The notes beneath the pieces were generated by a model. It was not told the DNA's origin, did not search any database, and worked only from the letters and a program-made list of their open reading frames with translations. Of a stretch of DNA of 64,000 nt, positions 1 to 8,786 are shown piece after piece (position 1 is the first letter of the stretch; each line of letters begins with the position of its first letter). Location of the stretch: assembly GCF_000733475.1 (NCBI RefSeq), contig NZ_JPFK01000003.1, forward strand, positions 248,001 through 312,000, written 5' to 3'. This DNA is from Mangrovimonas yunxiaonensis. GTDB lineage: Bacteria; Bacteroidota; Bacteroidia; Flavobacteriales; Flavobacteriaceae. The position numbers were made by a program, and so were the translations under genes.

Positions 1-129
1 GAGCTAGACGAGGAAAACAGAGGCATTTTAAAGCCTGAAGGTTTATTAACAAGAGATCCAAGAATGGTAGAGCGTAAGAAATTCGGTCAGAAAAAAGCGC
101 GTAAGAAATTCCAATTCTCTAAACGTTAA
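1..129 (+). CDS. rpsI: 30S ribosomal protein S9, C-terminal part (5' end outside window)
   Basis: Open from the first base and ending in TAA at 127-129; 42 residues remain. The tail has the S9 signature: a [14 protein letters not shown] segment followed by a very basic end ([12 protein letters not shown]). In S9 this C-terminal tail reaches into the ribosomal P site and contacts the tRNA anticodon loop. Upstream, rplM would normally precede it, outside the window. It is followed by rpsB after 135 nt, the usual Bacteroidota order rplM-rpsI-rpsB-tsf. Only the start is missing; nothing in the visible part is abnormal. Confidence 0.95.
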   Translation, partial: ELDEENRGILKPEGLLTRDPRMVERKKFGQKKARKKFQFSKR

Positions 130-189
130 TATTTTAAACAAAATTTTAATCCGTTATTGTTGCCCCAGACCACTTGGTTTGGATTTAGT

Positions 190-237
190 TTAGCATCTAA
201 ATGGTTAAGGCCGAAATCGCCACTTAGCCATTGCTAA
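190..237 (+). promoter_or_regulatory. Structured leader hairpin upstream of rpsB
   Basis: An outer stem TTAGC (190-194) pairs with GCTAA (233-237). An inner 10-bp stem AATGGTTAAG (200-209) pairs with CTTAGCCATT (223-232) with a single G-U pair. A 5-nt bulge lies on the 5' side and a 13-nt loop on top. No T-tract follows, so it is not a terminator. It lies 27 nt before the rpsB start. In other bacteria rpsB-tsf is autoregulated by S2 through its leader; a similar role here is inference. Confidence 0.55.
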
Positions 238-264
238 TTCAACAGAACGTAAACTATTACAAAA

Positions 265-1026
265 ATGGCAAAAGCAGAAGTAAAAGAGTTATTAGAAGCA
301 GGTGTACACTTTGGTCACCTAACTCGCAAATGGGATCCAAACATGGCTCCTTACGTATATATGGAGCGTAATGGCATCCATATTATCAACCTCTACAAAA
401 CAGCAGCTAAGATTGAAGAAGCAGGCGCCGCATTAAGCAAAATCGCTGCTTCTGGACGCAAAATCTTATTCGTTGCTACAAAAAAACAAGCCAAAGACAT
501 CGTTGCCGAAAAAGCAGGTAACATTAACATGCCGTACATCACCGAAAGATGGCCAGGTGGTATGTTAACAAACTTTGTAACCATTAGAAAAGCGGTTAAG
601 AAAATGGCTGCCATCGACAGAATGAAAAAAGATGGCACCTTCGAATCTCTTTCTAAAAAAGAGCGTTTACAAGTAGACCGTCAACGTGCTAAACTGGAAA
701 AGAACCTTGGTTCTATTACCGACATGACACGTTTACCGGGCGCGTTATTTGTAGTGGACATTAAACGTGAACACATTGCAATTAAAGAAGCACAAAAATT
801 AAACATTCCTATTTTTGCTATGGTAGATACCAACTCAGACCCACGTCAGGTTGATTATGTTATCCCAGCAAACGACGATGCTTCAAAATCTATAGAGAAA
901 ATATTATCGCATGTAACAGATGCTGTTGCTAACGGGCTTCAAGAGCGCAAAGCAGACAAAGAAGCATCTAAACCTACTCCTAAAAAAGCAGCCGTTAAAA
1001 AAGCCGCTTCAGAAGAGGAAGAATAA
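265..1026 (+). CDS. rpsB: 30S ribosomal protein S2
   Basis: Length 253 aa. It opens with the S2 signature (LLEAGVHFGHLTRKWDPNM) and carries FVATKKQA, RWPGGMLTNF and the second signature region PGALFVVDIKREHIAIKEA. S2 binds late to the 30S head-platform junction beside S1 and is required for S1 recruitment. The last ~30 residues form a Lys/Ala-rich then acidic tail (KPTPKKAAVKK...EEEE), a low-complexity extension common in Flavobacteriia. The ATG at 265 follows the hairpin leader at 190-237, and no Shine-Dalgarno is seen, as is usual in this phylum. tsf follows after a hairpin at 1055-1104. Confidence 0.98.
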   Translation: MAKAEVKELLEAGVHFGHLTRKWDPNMAPYVYMERNGIHIINLYKTAAKIEEAGAALSKIAASGRKILFVATKKQAKDIVAEKAGNINMPYITERWPGGMLTNFVTIRKAVKKMAAIDRMKKDGTFESLSKKERLQVDRQRAKLEKNLGSITDMTRLPGALFVVDIKREHIAIKEAQKLNIPIFAMVDTNSDPRQVDYVIPANDDASKSIEKILSHVTDAVANGLQERKADKEASKPTPKKAAVKKAASEEEE

Positions 1027-1054
1027 ACTAAACATAATATTTACTTAACACATT

Positions 1055-1104
1055 AAAAGTCGTTTGGTTTGTTTCTTAACAGAGTAAATTAAACGACTTT
1101 TTTT
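1055..1104 (+). terminator. Hairpin with T-tract between rpsB and tsf (terminator or attenuator)
   Basis: AAAGTCGTTT (1056-1065) pairs with AAACGACTTT (1091-1100), with a loop of about 25 nt, and seven T's end at 1104. It lies only 21 nt before the tsf ATG, so it probably works as a partial terminator that lowers tsf expression relative to rpsB, or as an RNA-processing site. Confidence 0.7.
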
Positions 1105-1125
1105 CAATTTTTTTAAACACACATT

Positions 1126-1947
1126 ATGACAAAAATAACTGCCGCAGAGGTTAATAAATTAAGAAAAGCTACCGGTGCTGGAATGATGGACTGTAAAAAA
1201 GCATTGGTTGAAGCTGAAGGTGATTTTGATACAGCAATTGAGGTTCTTCGTAAAAAAGGCCAAAAAGTAGCTGCAAAAAGAGCCGATAGAGAATCTACCG
1301 AAGGTGCTGCTATTGCAAAAGTTAATGCAGACAACACTATAGGTGCCGCTATTGTTTTAGGTTGTGAAACAGATTTCGTAGGTAAAAACGAAAACTTTGT
1401 TGACCTAGCCAACAAATTAGCCGATTTGGCATTAACTGCTGCCTCTAAAGAAGACCTTTTAGCTGCCGATATAGACGGCATGACCGTTGCCGATAAATTG
1501 GTAGAGCAAACTGGTGTTATTGGAGAAAAAATAGATTTAAATGCTTTTGAAAAAATAGAGGCCTCTTTTGTAGGATCTTACATTCATGCCGGTAACAAAA
1601 TCGCAACCCTTGTTGGCTTATCGGCCAATGTAGACGGTATAGATGTTGCTGCTAAAGATGTAGCCATGCAAGCTGCCGCTATGAACCCAATTGCTCTTAA
1701 CGAAGAAGGTGTAGATGCCTCTATCGTTGAAAAGGAAATTGAAATTGCTAAAGACCAACTACGTGCCGAAGGGAAACCAGAAAACATGTTAGACAATATT
1801 GCAAAAGGCAAACTAAACCGTTTCTTTAAAGACAACACCTTAGTAAACCAAGCCTTTATTAAAGACAACAAACAAAGCGTTGCCGAATACGTAAAAACGT
1901 ATGGCGATGTTGAAATTACTGCATTTAAACGTGTCGCTTTAGGGTAA
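1126..1947 (+). CDS. tsf: Elongation factor Ts
   Basis: Length 273 aa. The N-terminal UBA-like module (residues 1-50) contains the EF-Ts signature LRKATGAGMMDCKKAL. The core carries ETDFVGKN, equivalent to the TDFV motif that pushes into EF-Tu next to the Mg2+ site. The protein exchanges GDP for GTP on EF-Tu. At 273 aa it is the short single-core form. It follows rpsB at 99 nt with a hairpin between, and a strong terminator lies directly downstream. The ATG at 1126 gives the canonical N-terminus MTKITAAEVNKLR. No anomaly seen. Confidence 0.98.
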   Translation: MTKITAAEVNKLRKATGAGMMDCKKALVEAEGDFDTAIEVLRKKGQKVAAKRADRESTEGAAIAKVNADNTIGAAIVLGCETDFVGKNENFVDLANKLADLALTAASKEDLLAADIDGMTVADKLVEQTGVIGEKIDLNAFEKIEASFVGSYIHAGNKIATLVGLSANVDGIDVAAKDVAMQAAAMNPIALNEEGVDASIVEKEIEIAKDQLRAEGKPENMLDNIAKGKLNRFFKDNTLVNQAFIKDNKQSVAEYVKTYGDVEITAFKRVALG

Positions 1948-1972
1948 GCTAACGTTTCAAATTTTTAAATTC

Positions 1973-2002
1973 AAAGCCTCAGAAATCTCTGAGGCTTTTT
2001 TA
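1973..2002 (+). terminator. Rho-independent terminator after tsf
   Basis: AAAGCCTCAG (1973-1982) pairs with CTGAGGCTTT (1989-1998), a perfect 10-bp stem with a 6-nt loop, followed by further T's. It ends the rpsI-rpsB-tsf transcription unit. Confidence 0.92.
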
Positions 2003-2045
2003 TTGCTTGACTCTCAAAAATCCGCTAATAATCTAAAAAATTATG

Positions 2046-2053
2046 TAGCTTTG
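2046..2053 (+). promoter_or_regulatory. -7 promoter box of pyrH
   Basis: TAGCTTTG matches the Bacteroidota TAnnTTTG box exactly. It lies 20 nt before the pyrH ATG and just after the tsf terminator. No clear -33 TTTG is visible at the expected distance. Confidence 0.6.
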
Positions 2054-2073
2054 CCTAACTTTCTATCAGAGCT

Positions 2074-2781
2074 ATGAAATACAACAGGATTTTACTAAAA
2101 TTATCGGGTGAAGCCCTTATGGGAAACCGCCAATACGGTATAGACCCAGAGCGCTTGGCCGAATATGCAGACGATATAAAAACCATTACCGATAAAGGGG
2201 TAGAAGTGGCCATTGTTATTGGTGGAGGCAATATTTTTAGAGGTGTTGCCGGAGCTAGTAACGGCATGGACCGCGTACAAGGCGACCACATGGGCATGTT
2301 AGCCACAGTTATTAACGGGCTAGCCCTACAAAGCGCTTTAGAAAATGCCAATGTTCCCACCAGATTACAAACGGCTATAGAAATAAACGAAGTGGCCGAA
2401 CCATTTATTAGAAGAAAAGCCATACGCCACCTAGAAAAAGGCCGCGTGGTTATTTTTGGTGCCGGTACCGGAAATCCTTATTTCACAACAGACTCGGCAG
2501 CCGTATTACGCGCCATAGAAATTGAAGCCGATGTGATTTTAAAAGGCACCCGCGTAGATGGTATTTACAATGCCGACCCAGAAAAAGACGAAAAAGCCAC
2601 CAAATTTGATTATATTTCCTTTGACGATGTCCTTCGCAAAGGATTAAAGGTTATGGACACCACAGCCTTTACCCTTAGCCAGGAAAACGAATTGCCTATT
2701 ATTGTATTCGATATGAACAAGAAAGGAAACCTGTTAAAAGTTGTTTCTGGAGAAAAAATAGGCACCAAAGTTAACTTGTAA
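2074..2781 (+). CDS. pyrH: UMP kinase
   Basis: Length 235 aa, an amino acid kinase-fold protein that phosphorylates UMP to UDP in pyrimidine nucleotide synthesis. Visible motifs are the N-terminal phosphate-binding KLSGEAL, the glycine-rich [41 protein letters not shown] and [11 protein letters not shown], in the family order. The bacterial enzyme is a GTP-activated, UTP-inhibited hexamer. It starts a new transcription unit after the tsf terminator, with its own -7 box, and frr follows 60 nt later. The tsf-pyrH-frr order is widely conserved in bacteria. The ATG at 2074 is the only sensible start. Confidence 0.98.
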   Translation: MKYNRILLKLSGEALMGNRQYGIDPERLAEYADDIKTITDKGVEVAIVIGGGNIFRGVAGASNGMDRVQGDHMGMLATVINGLALQSALENANVPTRLQTAIEINEVAEPFIRRKAIRHLEKGRVVIFGAGTGNPYFTTDSAAVLRAIEIEADVILKGTRVDGIYNADPEKDEKATKFDYISFDDVLRKGLKVMDTTAFTLSQENELPIIVFDMNKKGNLLKVVSGEKIGTKVNL

Positions 2782-2841
2782 ACAATAACACCTTTGGTTT
2801 ACTTTTTGAGGTAACGCTATAAAAATTAAATTTTTTAAAAC

Positions 2842-3396
2842 ATGAACGAAGATATTGATTTTATATTAGACACCACCAAGGAATCTATGGAGCAAGCCAT
2901 AAAACACCTTGAAAAACAATTGGCAAACATTAGAGCAGGAAAGGCCAGCCCTAGCATGTTAGGCAGCGTTATGGTCGATTACTACGGCTCGCAAACACCG
3001 CTAAGCCAGGTGGCCAATATTAACACACCCGACGGAAGAACCATTTCTGTACAACCATGGGAAAAAGCCATGCTACAAGAAATAGAAAAAGGCATCATGA
3101 TTGCCAACCTAGGGTTTAACCCCATGAACAATGGCGAAATGATTATTATTAATGTGCCGCCATTAACCGAAGAGCGCCGCCGCGACCTCGCCAAACAAGC
3201 CAAGGCCGAAGCCGAAGACGCCAAAGTGGGCATTAGAAACTCCAGAAAAGACGCCAACAACGATTTGAAGAAACTTGACATTTCTGAAGACCTACTTAAA
3301 AATGCCGAAATTGATGTACAAGGATTAACAGACCAATACATTAAAAAAATTGACGAGATCCTAAGCATCAAAGAAAAAGAAATTATGACAGTTTAA
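2842..3396 (+). CDS. frr: Ribosome recycling factor
   Basis: Length 184 aa, the usual size. It has the RRF features: an N-terminal helix (MEQAIKHLEKQLANIRAGKASPS), the small beta domain around DYYGSQTPLSQVANI and ISVQPWEK, and the charged PPLTEERRRDLAKQAK helix. With EF-G the protein splits post-termination 70S ribosomes. It lies 60 nt after pyrH with no intervening terminator, so the two are probably co-transcribed. A hairpin starts three bases after the stop codon (3400-3425). Confidence 0.98.
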   Translation: MNEDIDFILDTTKESMEQAIKHLEKQLANIRAGKASPSMLGSVMVDYYGSQTPLSQVANINTPDGRTISVQPWEKAMLQEIEKGIMIANLGFNPMNNGEMIIINVPPLTEERRRDLAKQAKAEAEDAKVGIRNSRKDANNDLKKLDISEDLLKNAEIDVQGLTDQYIKKIDEILSIKEKEIMTV

Positions 3397-3399
3397 AAT

Positions 3400-3425
3400 A
3401 AAGGCAACGTGTTTACGTTGCCTTT
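3400..3425 (+). terminator. Hairpin after frr
   Basis: AAAGGCAACGT (3400-3410) and ACGTTGCCTTT (3415-3425) form a perfect 11-bp stem with a 4-nt loop. The following T's are interrupted (ACTTT), so termination may be weak. Confidence 0.75.
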
Positions 3426-3450
3426 ACTTTATCATTTACATTTAAGCGTC

Positions 3451-4731
3451 ATGTTTAAATTCTGTGCCTTTAGCCTGTTTTTTGTTTTATGCTTTTTTAA
3501 GGCACAGTCGCAAACCCCCAAGCCTCAAACCGATACGGTTAAAGTAGTAAACGACTCCATAAAACGAGTTGCCTTTATTAAAAGCCTAGCAAATGGCTAC
3601 CTCCCTACCAAATATGTCGACTTCGATTTAAAATACCTATTTAAGTACAACCAATACGAAGGATTTAGAACAGGTTTAGGAGGCGAAACCAACCAAACAT
3701 TCTCGCAAAAATACAAGCTTGCCGCCTATGCTGCCTACGGCTTTAGAGACCAACGCCTAAAATATGGTTTCAGCGGCGGCATAAGACTAATTCCAAACAC
3801 AAATACCTGGATTAACCTATCGTACACAGACGATTTACTAGAAAGTGGCAGCTCTAACTTTTTAACCGATAAAAGGTTCTTTCAAGTGTTTCAGCCTAGG
3901 CTATTAAACATCAATCTATTTCACAGGCATGTCACCAAAGCCCTATCGTTTAGCCACCAGGTATCGCCAAAATTGCTTAGCGAAATCCAGTTTGCCTTTA
4001 GCGATATAGACCCCACCTATAATTACAATTATTTTTATAAAAACAGGCTGTATCACAATTTCGACTTGGCCACCACAACATTGTCTTTTCAATGGAGCCC
4101 CTTTAGCATTTACGAATCTATAAATGATGTTATTAAAGAAACCAAAAACGGCTACCCTAAGTTTACCCTACAATACATGCAAAGCTATCGCAATGCCTTT
4201 GGAAGCGATTTTGACTTCTCTAAAATAGACTTTAGAACCCTACATCAAATCACTCACAAAAACACCTCTAAATCTGAATTTCTATTGCGTTCTGGCCTAG
4301 CATTGGGCCATGTACCCTTAACACATTTGTACCATGCCTATCCCAACAACATCAATAAAGAAACGCTGTTGCAACGCTTTTCTGTAGGTGGTTTTTACAG
4401 TTTTGAAACCATGTTTTTTAATGAGTTTTTTTCAGACCGCTATGCCACCTTACAACTCAAGCACTATTTTAAGGCCTTTAACATTGCCAACCGCTTTAAA
4501 CCTCAATTGGTTGTTAGCACCCGTTTTGCCATTGGCAACATGAACCACATTGCCAGGCACCACAACATTACATTTAACACCTTAAACAAAGGCTATACCG
4601 AGTCTACCATAGAAATAAATAAATTACTTTTTGGCTTTGGCCTAAGCGGGTCGTACAGATATGGCGCTTACCATTTACCAAATCTAGAAGACAATATTGC
4701 TATTAAGTTTACATTTAACATCACTTTATAG
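3451..4731 (+). CDS. Outer-membrane beta-barrel protein resembling the C-terminal half of DUF5686 proteins
   Basis: A longer reading frame opens at a GTG (3409) inside the frr terminator hairpin, so the ATG at 3451 is preferred. It gives 426 aa starting MFKFCAFSLFFVLCFF, a Sec signal peptide ending near AQSQ. The rest alternates polar and hydrophobic residues with many aromatic strand ends and finishes in IKFTFNITL, a typical barrel C-terminus. Its style (RFFQVFQPRLLNINLF, FSVGGFYSFETM, KPQLVVSTRFAIGNMNH) resembles the barrel part of DUF5686 proteins. The N-terminal carboxypeptidase-regulatory domain of the roughly 800-aa members is absent. Substrate is unknown. It has no co-directional partner beyond frr and ends 60 nt before the next gene. 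Confidence 0.6.
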   Translation: MFKFCAFSLFFVLCFFKAQSQTPKPQTDTVKVVNDSIKRVAFIKSLANGYLPTKYVDFDLKYLFKYNQYEGFRTGLGGETNQTFSQKYKLAAYAAYGFRDQRLKYGFSGGIRLIPNTNTWINLSYTDDLLESGSSNFLTDKRFFQVFQPRLLNINLFHRHVTKALSFSHQVSPKLLSEIQFAFSDIDPTYNYNYFYKNRLYHNFDLATTTLSFQWSPFSIYESINDVIKETKNGYPKFTLQYMQSYRNAFGSDFDFSKIDFRTLHQITHKNTSKSEFLLRSGLALGHVPLTHLYHAYPNNINKETLLQRFSVGGFYSFETMFFNEFFSDRYATLQLKHYFKAFNIANRFKPQLVVSTRFAIGNMNHIARHHNITFNTLNKGYTESTIEINKLLFGFGLSGSYRYGAYHLPNLEDNIAIKFTFNITL

Positions 4732-4742
4732 CGAATTTAACC

Positions 4743-4772
4743 TTTGTAATCGTTCGCTTTTTTCTACCTTTG
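4743..4772 (+). promoter_or_regulatory. Promoter of the MMPL-type exporter gene
   Basis: TTTG (4743-4746) and TACCTTTG (4765-4772) are separated by 18 nt and match the Bacteroidota -33/-7 consensus. The likely transcription start is about 14 nt before the ATG at 4792. Confidence 0.8.
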
Positions 4773-4791
4773 CGGCTGTTTTTCAATAACT

Positions 4792-7215
4792 ATGTTTAAA
4801 TTACTTACAAGGGGGTTTTGGGACGCTGTTGCAAGGATAATTTTAAGAAACAAAGTTGCCATACTACTGTTTGTTGTAGCAGCTACGGTTTTTTTTAGTT
4901 ATCAGTGGAAAAACATGCGCTTTACCTATACCGAAGCCAACCTGCTTCCAGACGACCATCCAGTAAACCTTGTTTACGGTAACTTTCTGGATAAATTTGG
5001 CGAAGAAGGCAACCTCATTGTTTTGGGCGTTAAAGACACAACCCTATTTACTGTTGAAAACCTTAACGCTTGGAATGCCCTTTCCGACAAGCTTAAAACC
5101 TTTACCGAAGTTACATCTGTAATATCCATAAAAGACCTACAAAAACTCACCAAAGACACCGCGCAGCAAAAATTTGGGCTAACCCCTTTTATTGCTGGCG
5201 AGATTACCTCTTTAACCGAAATAGACACCCTAAAACACCAGCTGTTTTCGCAATACCCTTTTTACGATAATTTCCTTTTTAACAGCCAAACCCAAACGGT
5301 AAGAACGGCGATTTACATGAAAAAGGACATTGTTAACACCCCAGCTAGGAAAGACTTTGTATTCGATCATTTACAGCCTGAAATAGACGCTTTCGAAGCC
5401 AAAACAGGCCTAGACGTTAGAGTTTCTGGAATGCCGTATATACGAACCCTAAATGCGCAAAATATTGTTGATGAAATAGGAAAGTTTATCGGGCTTGCCC
5501 TTGGGGTGACCTCCTTAATTTTCTTTTTCTTCTTTAGGTCGTTTAGAGCCACCATTATTTCTATGTTGGTGGTATGTGTTGGAGTAATGTGGACCTTTGG
5601 TATTATTGGGTTACTAAACTACGAAATTACCGTACTTACAGCTTTAATCCCGCCATTAATTATCGTTATCGGGATTCCCAATTGTATTTTCTTAATTAAC
5701 AAATACCAACACGAAGTTAAGTTACACGGCAACAAAGTTAGGTCGCTACAACGGGTAATAACCAAAGTAGGCAATGCCACTTTAATGACCAATGTAACCA
5801 CAGCTTCTGGTTTTGCTACCTTTATCCTTACCGAAAGCCAACTACTAAACGAGTTTGGTATTGTGGCCTCGCTAAGCATTTTAGGGATTTTTATGCTATG
5901 CCTGCTTATTATCCCTATTATTTACACCTTTTTACCCTTCCCTAAGGACCGCCACCTAGAGCATTTAAACAAACGCTGGATTGGCGGATTTGTAGATTGG
6001 ATGGAACGCATGGTAAAACACAAGCGCATTACAATTTACATTACCTCTTTAATACTGCTTATAGGTAGCATTATAGGCATTTACCAAATACGAATCTCCG
6101 GAAGCTTGATAGAAGACATGTCTAAGGAGGCCCAGTTTTTTAAGGACATCCGTTTTTTTGAAGAAGAATTTAACGGCATTATGCCCGTAGAGATTTTGGT
6201 CGATACCAAACGCAAAAAAGGGGTTATGAAACTCAGCACCCTAAAGCGCATGAATGAGCTGGAAGAGGTTATTGCCGAAATCCCCGAGCTCTCTAGACCT
6301 GTATCGGTTGTAAGCTTGGTAAAATACTCCAAGCAAGCCTTTTACAACGATAACCCAAAATACTACCAATTGCCCACATCGCAGGAGCGCAATTTTATTT
6401 TAAGCTACGTTAAAAACTCCTCGTCTAATGTCGACCTGCTAAAAAACTTTGTAGACAGTACAGGCCAATATGCTCGTATTACAACGTTTATGAAAGACAT
6501 TGGCACCGATAAAATGGAGCGCATAGAGGAAACCCTTCAAAACAAAATACAAAAGGTTTTCCCCGAAGACCGTTACGAGGTTACCATTACCGGTAAAGCT
6601 CTGGTGTTTCAAAAAGGCACCAAATATTTGGTAAAAAACCTAGCCATATCGCTATCCTTGGCCATTTTGCTCATAGCCCTATTTATGGCCTATATGTTTA
6701 GGTCGTTCCGGATGATTATTATCTCTTTAGTACCCAACTTACTCCCTTTGGTAATTACCGCCGGATTAATGGGCGTAGTAGGTGTGCCTATTAAACCTTC
6801 AACCATTCTTGTATTTAGTATTGCCTTTGGTATTTCTGTTGATGACACCATCCATTTCTTGGCCAAGTACAGACAGGAATTACAGGCCAACCACTGGAAA
6901 ATACGAAAATCGGTTTACGGCGCATTACGAGAAACCGGCGTAAGCATGTTCTACACCTCTATTGTGTTGTTCTTTGGCTTCTCGGTGTTTACTGTTTCCG
7001 ACTTTGGCGGCACGGTAGCCTTAGGCGCCTTAGTATCGGCTACCCTACTGTTTGCCATGCTATCCAACCTACTTTTATTACCCTCGCTGCTATTATCTTT
7101 AGAACGCAATATTGCCAACAAGGAAGTCTTAAAAAAACCGGCTATCAATATTATTCCTGAAGATGAAGATGAAGACGAAAACGACGACGGCCTTAACAAC
7201 ACGCCATCGCATTAA
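4792..7215 (+). CDS. RND-superfamily MMPL/HAE3-type exporter
   Basis: Length 807 aa with the two-fold RND layout. There is one N-terminal TM helix, a periplasmic domain, a block of five TM helices (residues ~225-380), then the same again (TM at ~415, periplasmic domain, TM block ~620-770). The second TM block carries FGISVDDTIHFLAKYR, where paired acidic residues are the expected proton-relay site, and the first block lacks them (IGIPNCIFLINKY). The absence of long porter insertions sets it apart from AcrB. HAE3/MMPL proteins export lipids, hopanoids or other hydrophobic molecules; the substrate here cannot be inferred. The C-terminus is acidic (EDEDEDENDD). It is transcribed from its own promoter, with asnS 41 nt downstream. 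Confidence 0.85.
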   Translation: MFKLLTRGFWDAVARIILRNKVAILLFVVAATVFFSYQWKNMRFTYTEANLLPDDHPVNLVYGNFLDKFGEEGNLIVLGVKDTTLFTVENLNAWNALSDKLKTFTEVTSVISIKDLQKLTKDTAQQKFGLTPFIAGEITSLTEIDTLKHQLFSQYPFYDNFLFNSQTQTVRTAIYMKKDIVNTPARKDFVFDHLQPEIDAFEAKTGLDVRVSGMPYIRTLNAQNIVDEIGKFIGLALGVTSLIFFFFFRSFRATIISMLVVCVGVMWTFGIIGLLNYEITVLTALIPPLIIVIGIPNCIFLINKYQHEVKLHGNKVRSLQRVITKVGNATLMTNVTTASGFATFILTESQLLNEFGIVASLSILGIFMLCLLIIPIIYTFLPFPKDRHLEHLNKRWIGGFVDWMERMVKHKRITIYITSLILLIGSIIGIYQIRISGSLIEDMSKEAQFFKDIRFFEEEFNGIMPVEILVDTKRKKGVMKLSTLKRMNELEEVIAEIPELSRPVSVVSLVKYSKQAFYNDNPKYYQLPTSQERNFILSYVKNSSSNVDLLKNFVDSTGQYARITTFMKDIGTDKMERIEETLQNKIQKVFPEDRYEVTITGKALVFQKGTKYLVKNLAISLSLAILLIALFMAYMFRSFRMIIISLVPNLLPLVITAGLMGVVGVPIKPSTILVFSIAFGISVDDTIHFLAKYRQELQANHWKIRKSVYGALRETGVSMFYTSIVLFFGFSVFTVSDFGGTVALGALVSATLLFAMLSNLLLLPSLLLSLERNIANKEVLKKPAINIIPEDEDEDENDDGLNNTPSH

Positions 7216-7229
7216 ACCATTTAAAGACG

Positions 7230-7237
7230 TATCTTTG
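7230..7237 (+). promoter_or_regulatory. -7 promoter box of asnS
   Basis: TATCTTTG matches TAnnTTTG and lies 19 nt before the asnS ATG. A -33 element is not evident. Confidence 0.6.
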
Positions 7238-7256
7238 AATTAAAATTTCAATTATA

Positions 7257-8690
7257 ATGACATCTTATACCGTTGCAAAATTACTATCAGAAGAGCTCAC
7301 CCTTCAGCCCATAGAAATTAAAGGCTGGGTAAGAACCTTTAGAGCTAACCGCTTTATTGCCTTAAATGATGGGTCGACCTTAAAAAACATTCAATGTGTC
7401 GTTGATTTTGAAAACACAGACGAAAACACCCTAAAGCGCATAACTACAGGAGCTGCCGTACATATTAAAGGCGAACTTGTAGAAAGCCAAGGCAAAGGTC
7501 AAAACGTAGAAATTACCGTTTCTGAAATCGATATTTTAGGCGATTCAGATCCCGAAACCTATCCCATTCAACCTAAAAAACACTCTTTCGAATTCTTAAG
7601 AGAAAACGCCCATTTACGCACCAGAACAAACACCTTTAGCGCTGTTATGCGCCTACGCTCTGCCCTATCGTTTGCCATACACAAGTATTTTAACGACCAA
7701 GGGTTTTACTACATGCACGCCCCTATAATTACAGGTAGCGATGCCGAGGGTGCCGGTGAAATGTTTCGAGTAACCAACCTCGATGCCAAAAATCCACCTT
7801 TAACCGATGATGGGCAGGTAAACTACAAAGAAGACTTCTTTGGTAAAGAGACCAACCTTACGGTATCGGGCCAGTTAGAAGCCGAGACCTACGCCATGTC
7901 GCTGGGCAAGGTGTACACTTTTGGCCCTACGTTTAGAGCCGAAAACTCGAACACCTCGCGACACTTGGCCGAGTTCTGGATGATCGAGCCCGAGGTAGCC
8001 TTTATGGATTTGGCCGGCAATATGGATTTGGCAGAAGACTTTATGAAAGCCGTTTTAAGCTACGTTTTAGAACACAACATGGAAGACTTGGAGTTCTTGG
8101 AAAAACGCTTGCAAGAGGAAGAAAAAACCAAGCCTCAAGCCGATCGTAGCCCAATGCCATTAATCGAGAAACTAAAATTTGTAGTCGACAATAACTTTAA
8201 ACGCGTAAGCTATACCGAAGCCATCGATATTTTACGCCATTCGAAACCTAATAAGAAAAAGAAATTCAACTACCTTATTAACGAATGGGGCGCCGACCTA
8301 CAAAGCGAACACGAGCGCTATTTAGTTGAAAAGCACTTTAAGTGCCCCGTAATTTTATTTGATTATCCGGCAGACATCAAGGCCTTTTACATGCGCTTAA
8401 ACGACGATGGCAAGACCGTTCGTGCCATGGATATCCTGTTCCCGGGTATTGGCGAAATTGTTGGTGGCGCACAACGTGAAGAACGCCTAGACGTGCTTAA
8501 AGAAAAAATGAGTGCTCTAGGAATAGACGAAAAAGAACTTTGGTGGTACTTAGACCTCCGCAAATACGGTACAGCAGTACACTCTGGATTTGGCTTAGGA
8601 TTTGAGCGTTTGGTTATGTTCGCTACAGGCATGACTAACATTCGCGACGTTATTCCGTTCCCAAGAACGCCACAAAATGCCGAATTTTAA
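7257..8690 (+). CDS. asnS: Asparaginyl-tRNA synthetase
   Basis: Length 477 aa, class IIb synthetase that charges tRNA-Asn. An N-terminal OB-fold anticodon domain (residues 1-110, with [20 protein letters not shown]) precedes the catalytic core. Class II motif 2 is [21 protein letters not shown] and motif 3 is [11 protein letters not shown]. The histidine and asparagine in motif 2 and the [11 protein letters not shown] end fit AsnRS rather than AspRS. An insertion around residues 285-330 ([17 protein letters not shown]) is usual in this subclass. The gene has its own -7 box and a terminator at 8718-8760. AspRS is encoded separately at 41634-43388. Confidence 0.96.
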   Translation: MTSYTVAKLLSEELTLQPIEIKGWVRTFRANRFIALNDGSTLKNIQCVVDFENTDENTLKRITTGAAVHIKGELVESQGKGQNVEITVSEIDILGDSDPETYPIQPKKHSFEFLRENAHLRTRTNTFSAVMRLRSALSFAIHKYFNDQGFYYMHAPIITGSDAEGAGEMFRVTNLDAKNPPLTDDGQVNYKEDFFGKETNLTVSGQLEAETYAMSLGKVYTFGPTFRAENSNTSRHLAEFWMIEPEVAFMDLAGNMDLAEDFMKAVLSYVLEHNMEDLEFLEKRLQEEEKTKPQADRSPMPLIEKLKFVVDNNFKRVSYTEAIDILRHSKPNKKKKFNYLINEWGADLQSEHERYLVEKHFKCPVILFDYPADIKAFYMRLNDDGKTVRAMDILFPGIGEIVGGAQREERLDVLKEKMSALGIDEKELWWYLDLRKYGTAVHSGFGLGFERLVMFATGMTNIRDVIPFPRTPQNAEF

Positions 8691-8717
8691 AAAAACCATA
8701 ACATAAAATCACCCGAA

Positions 8718-8760
8718 AACAATCTATGTTTGTATAGCAAAATATAGATTGTTTTTTTTT
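8718..8760 (+). terminator. Rho-independent terminator after asnS, overlapping a -7-like box for rpoN
   Basis: AACAATCTAT (8718-8727) pairs with ATAGATTGTT (8744-8753), followed by T's to 8760. A TATGTTTG box (8725-8732) lies partly inside the stem and could serve rpoN at 8787. The terminator call is firm; the promoter call is tentative. Confidence 0.85.
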
Positions 8761-8786
8761 AAATTTATTGAAATCTTATTTTAAGT

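Noticed and set aside
3409-3450. Extended GTG start of the barrel gene
   Set aside because: The start would lie inside the frr terminator hairpin and displace the signal peptide from the N-terminus.
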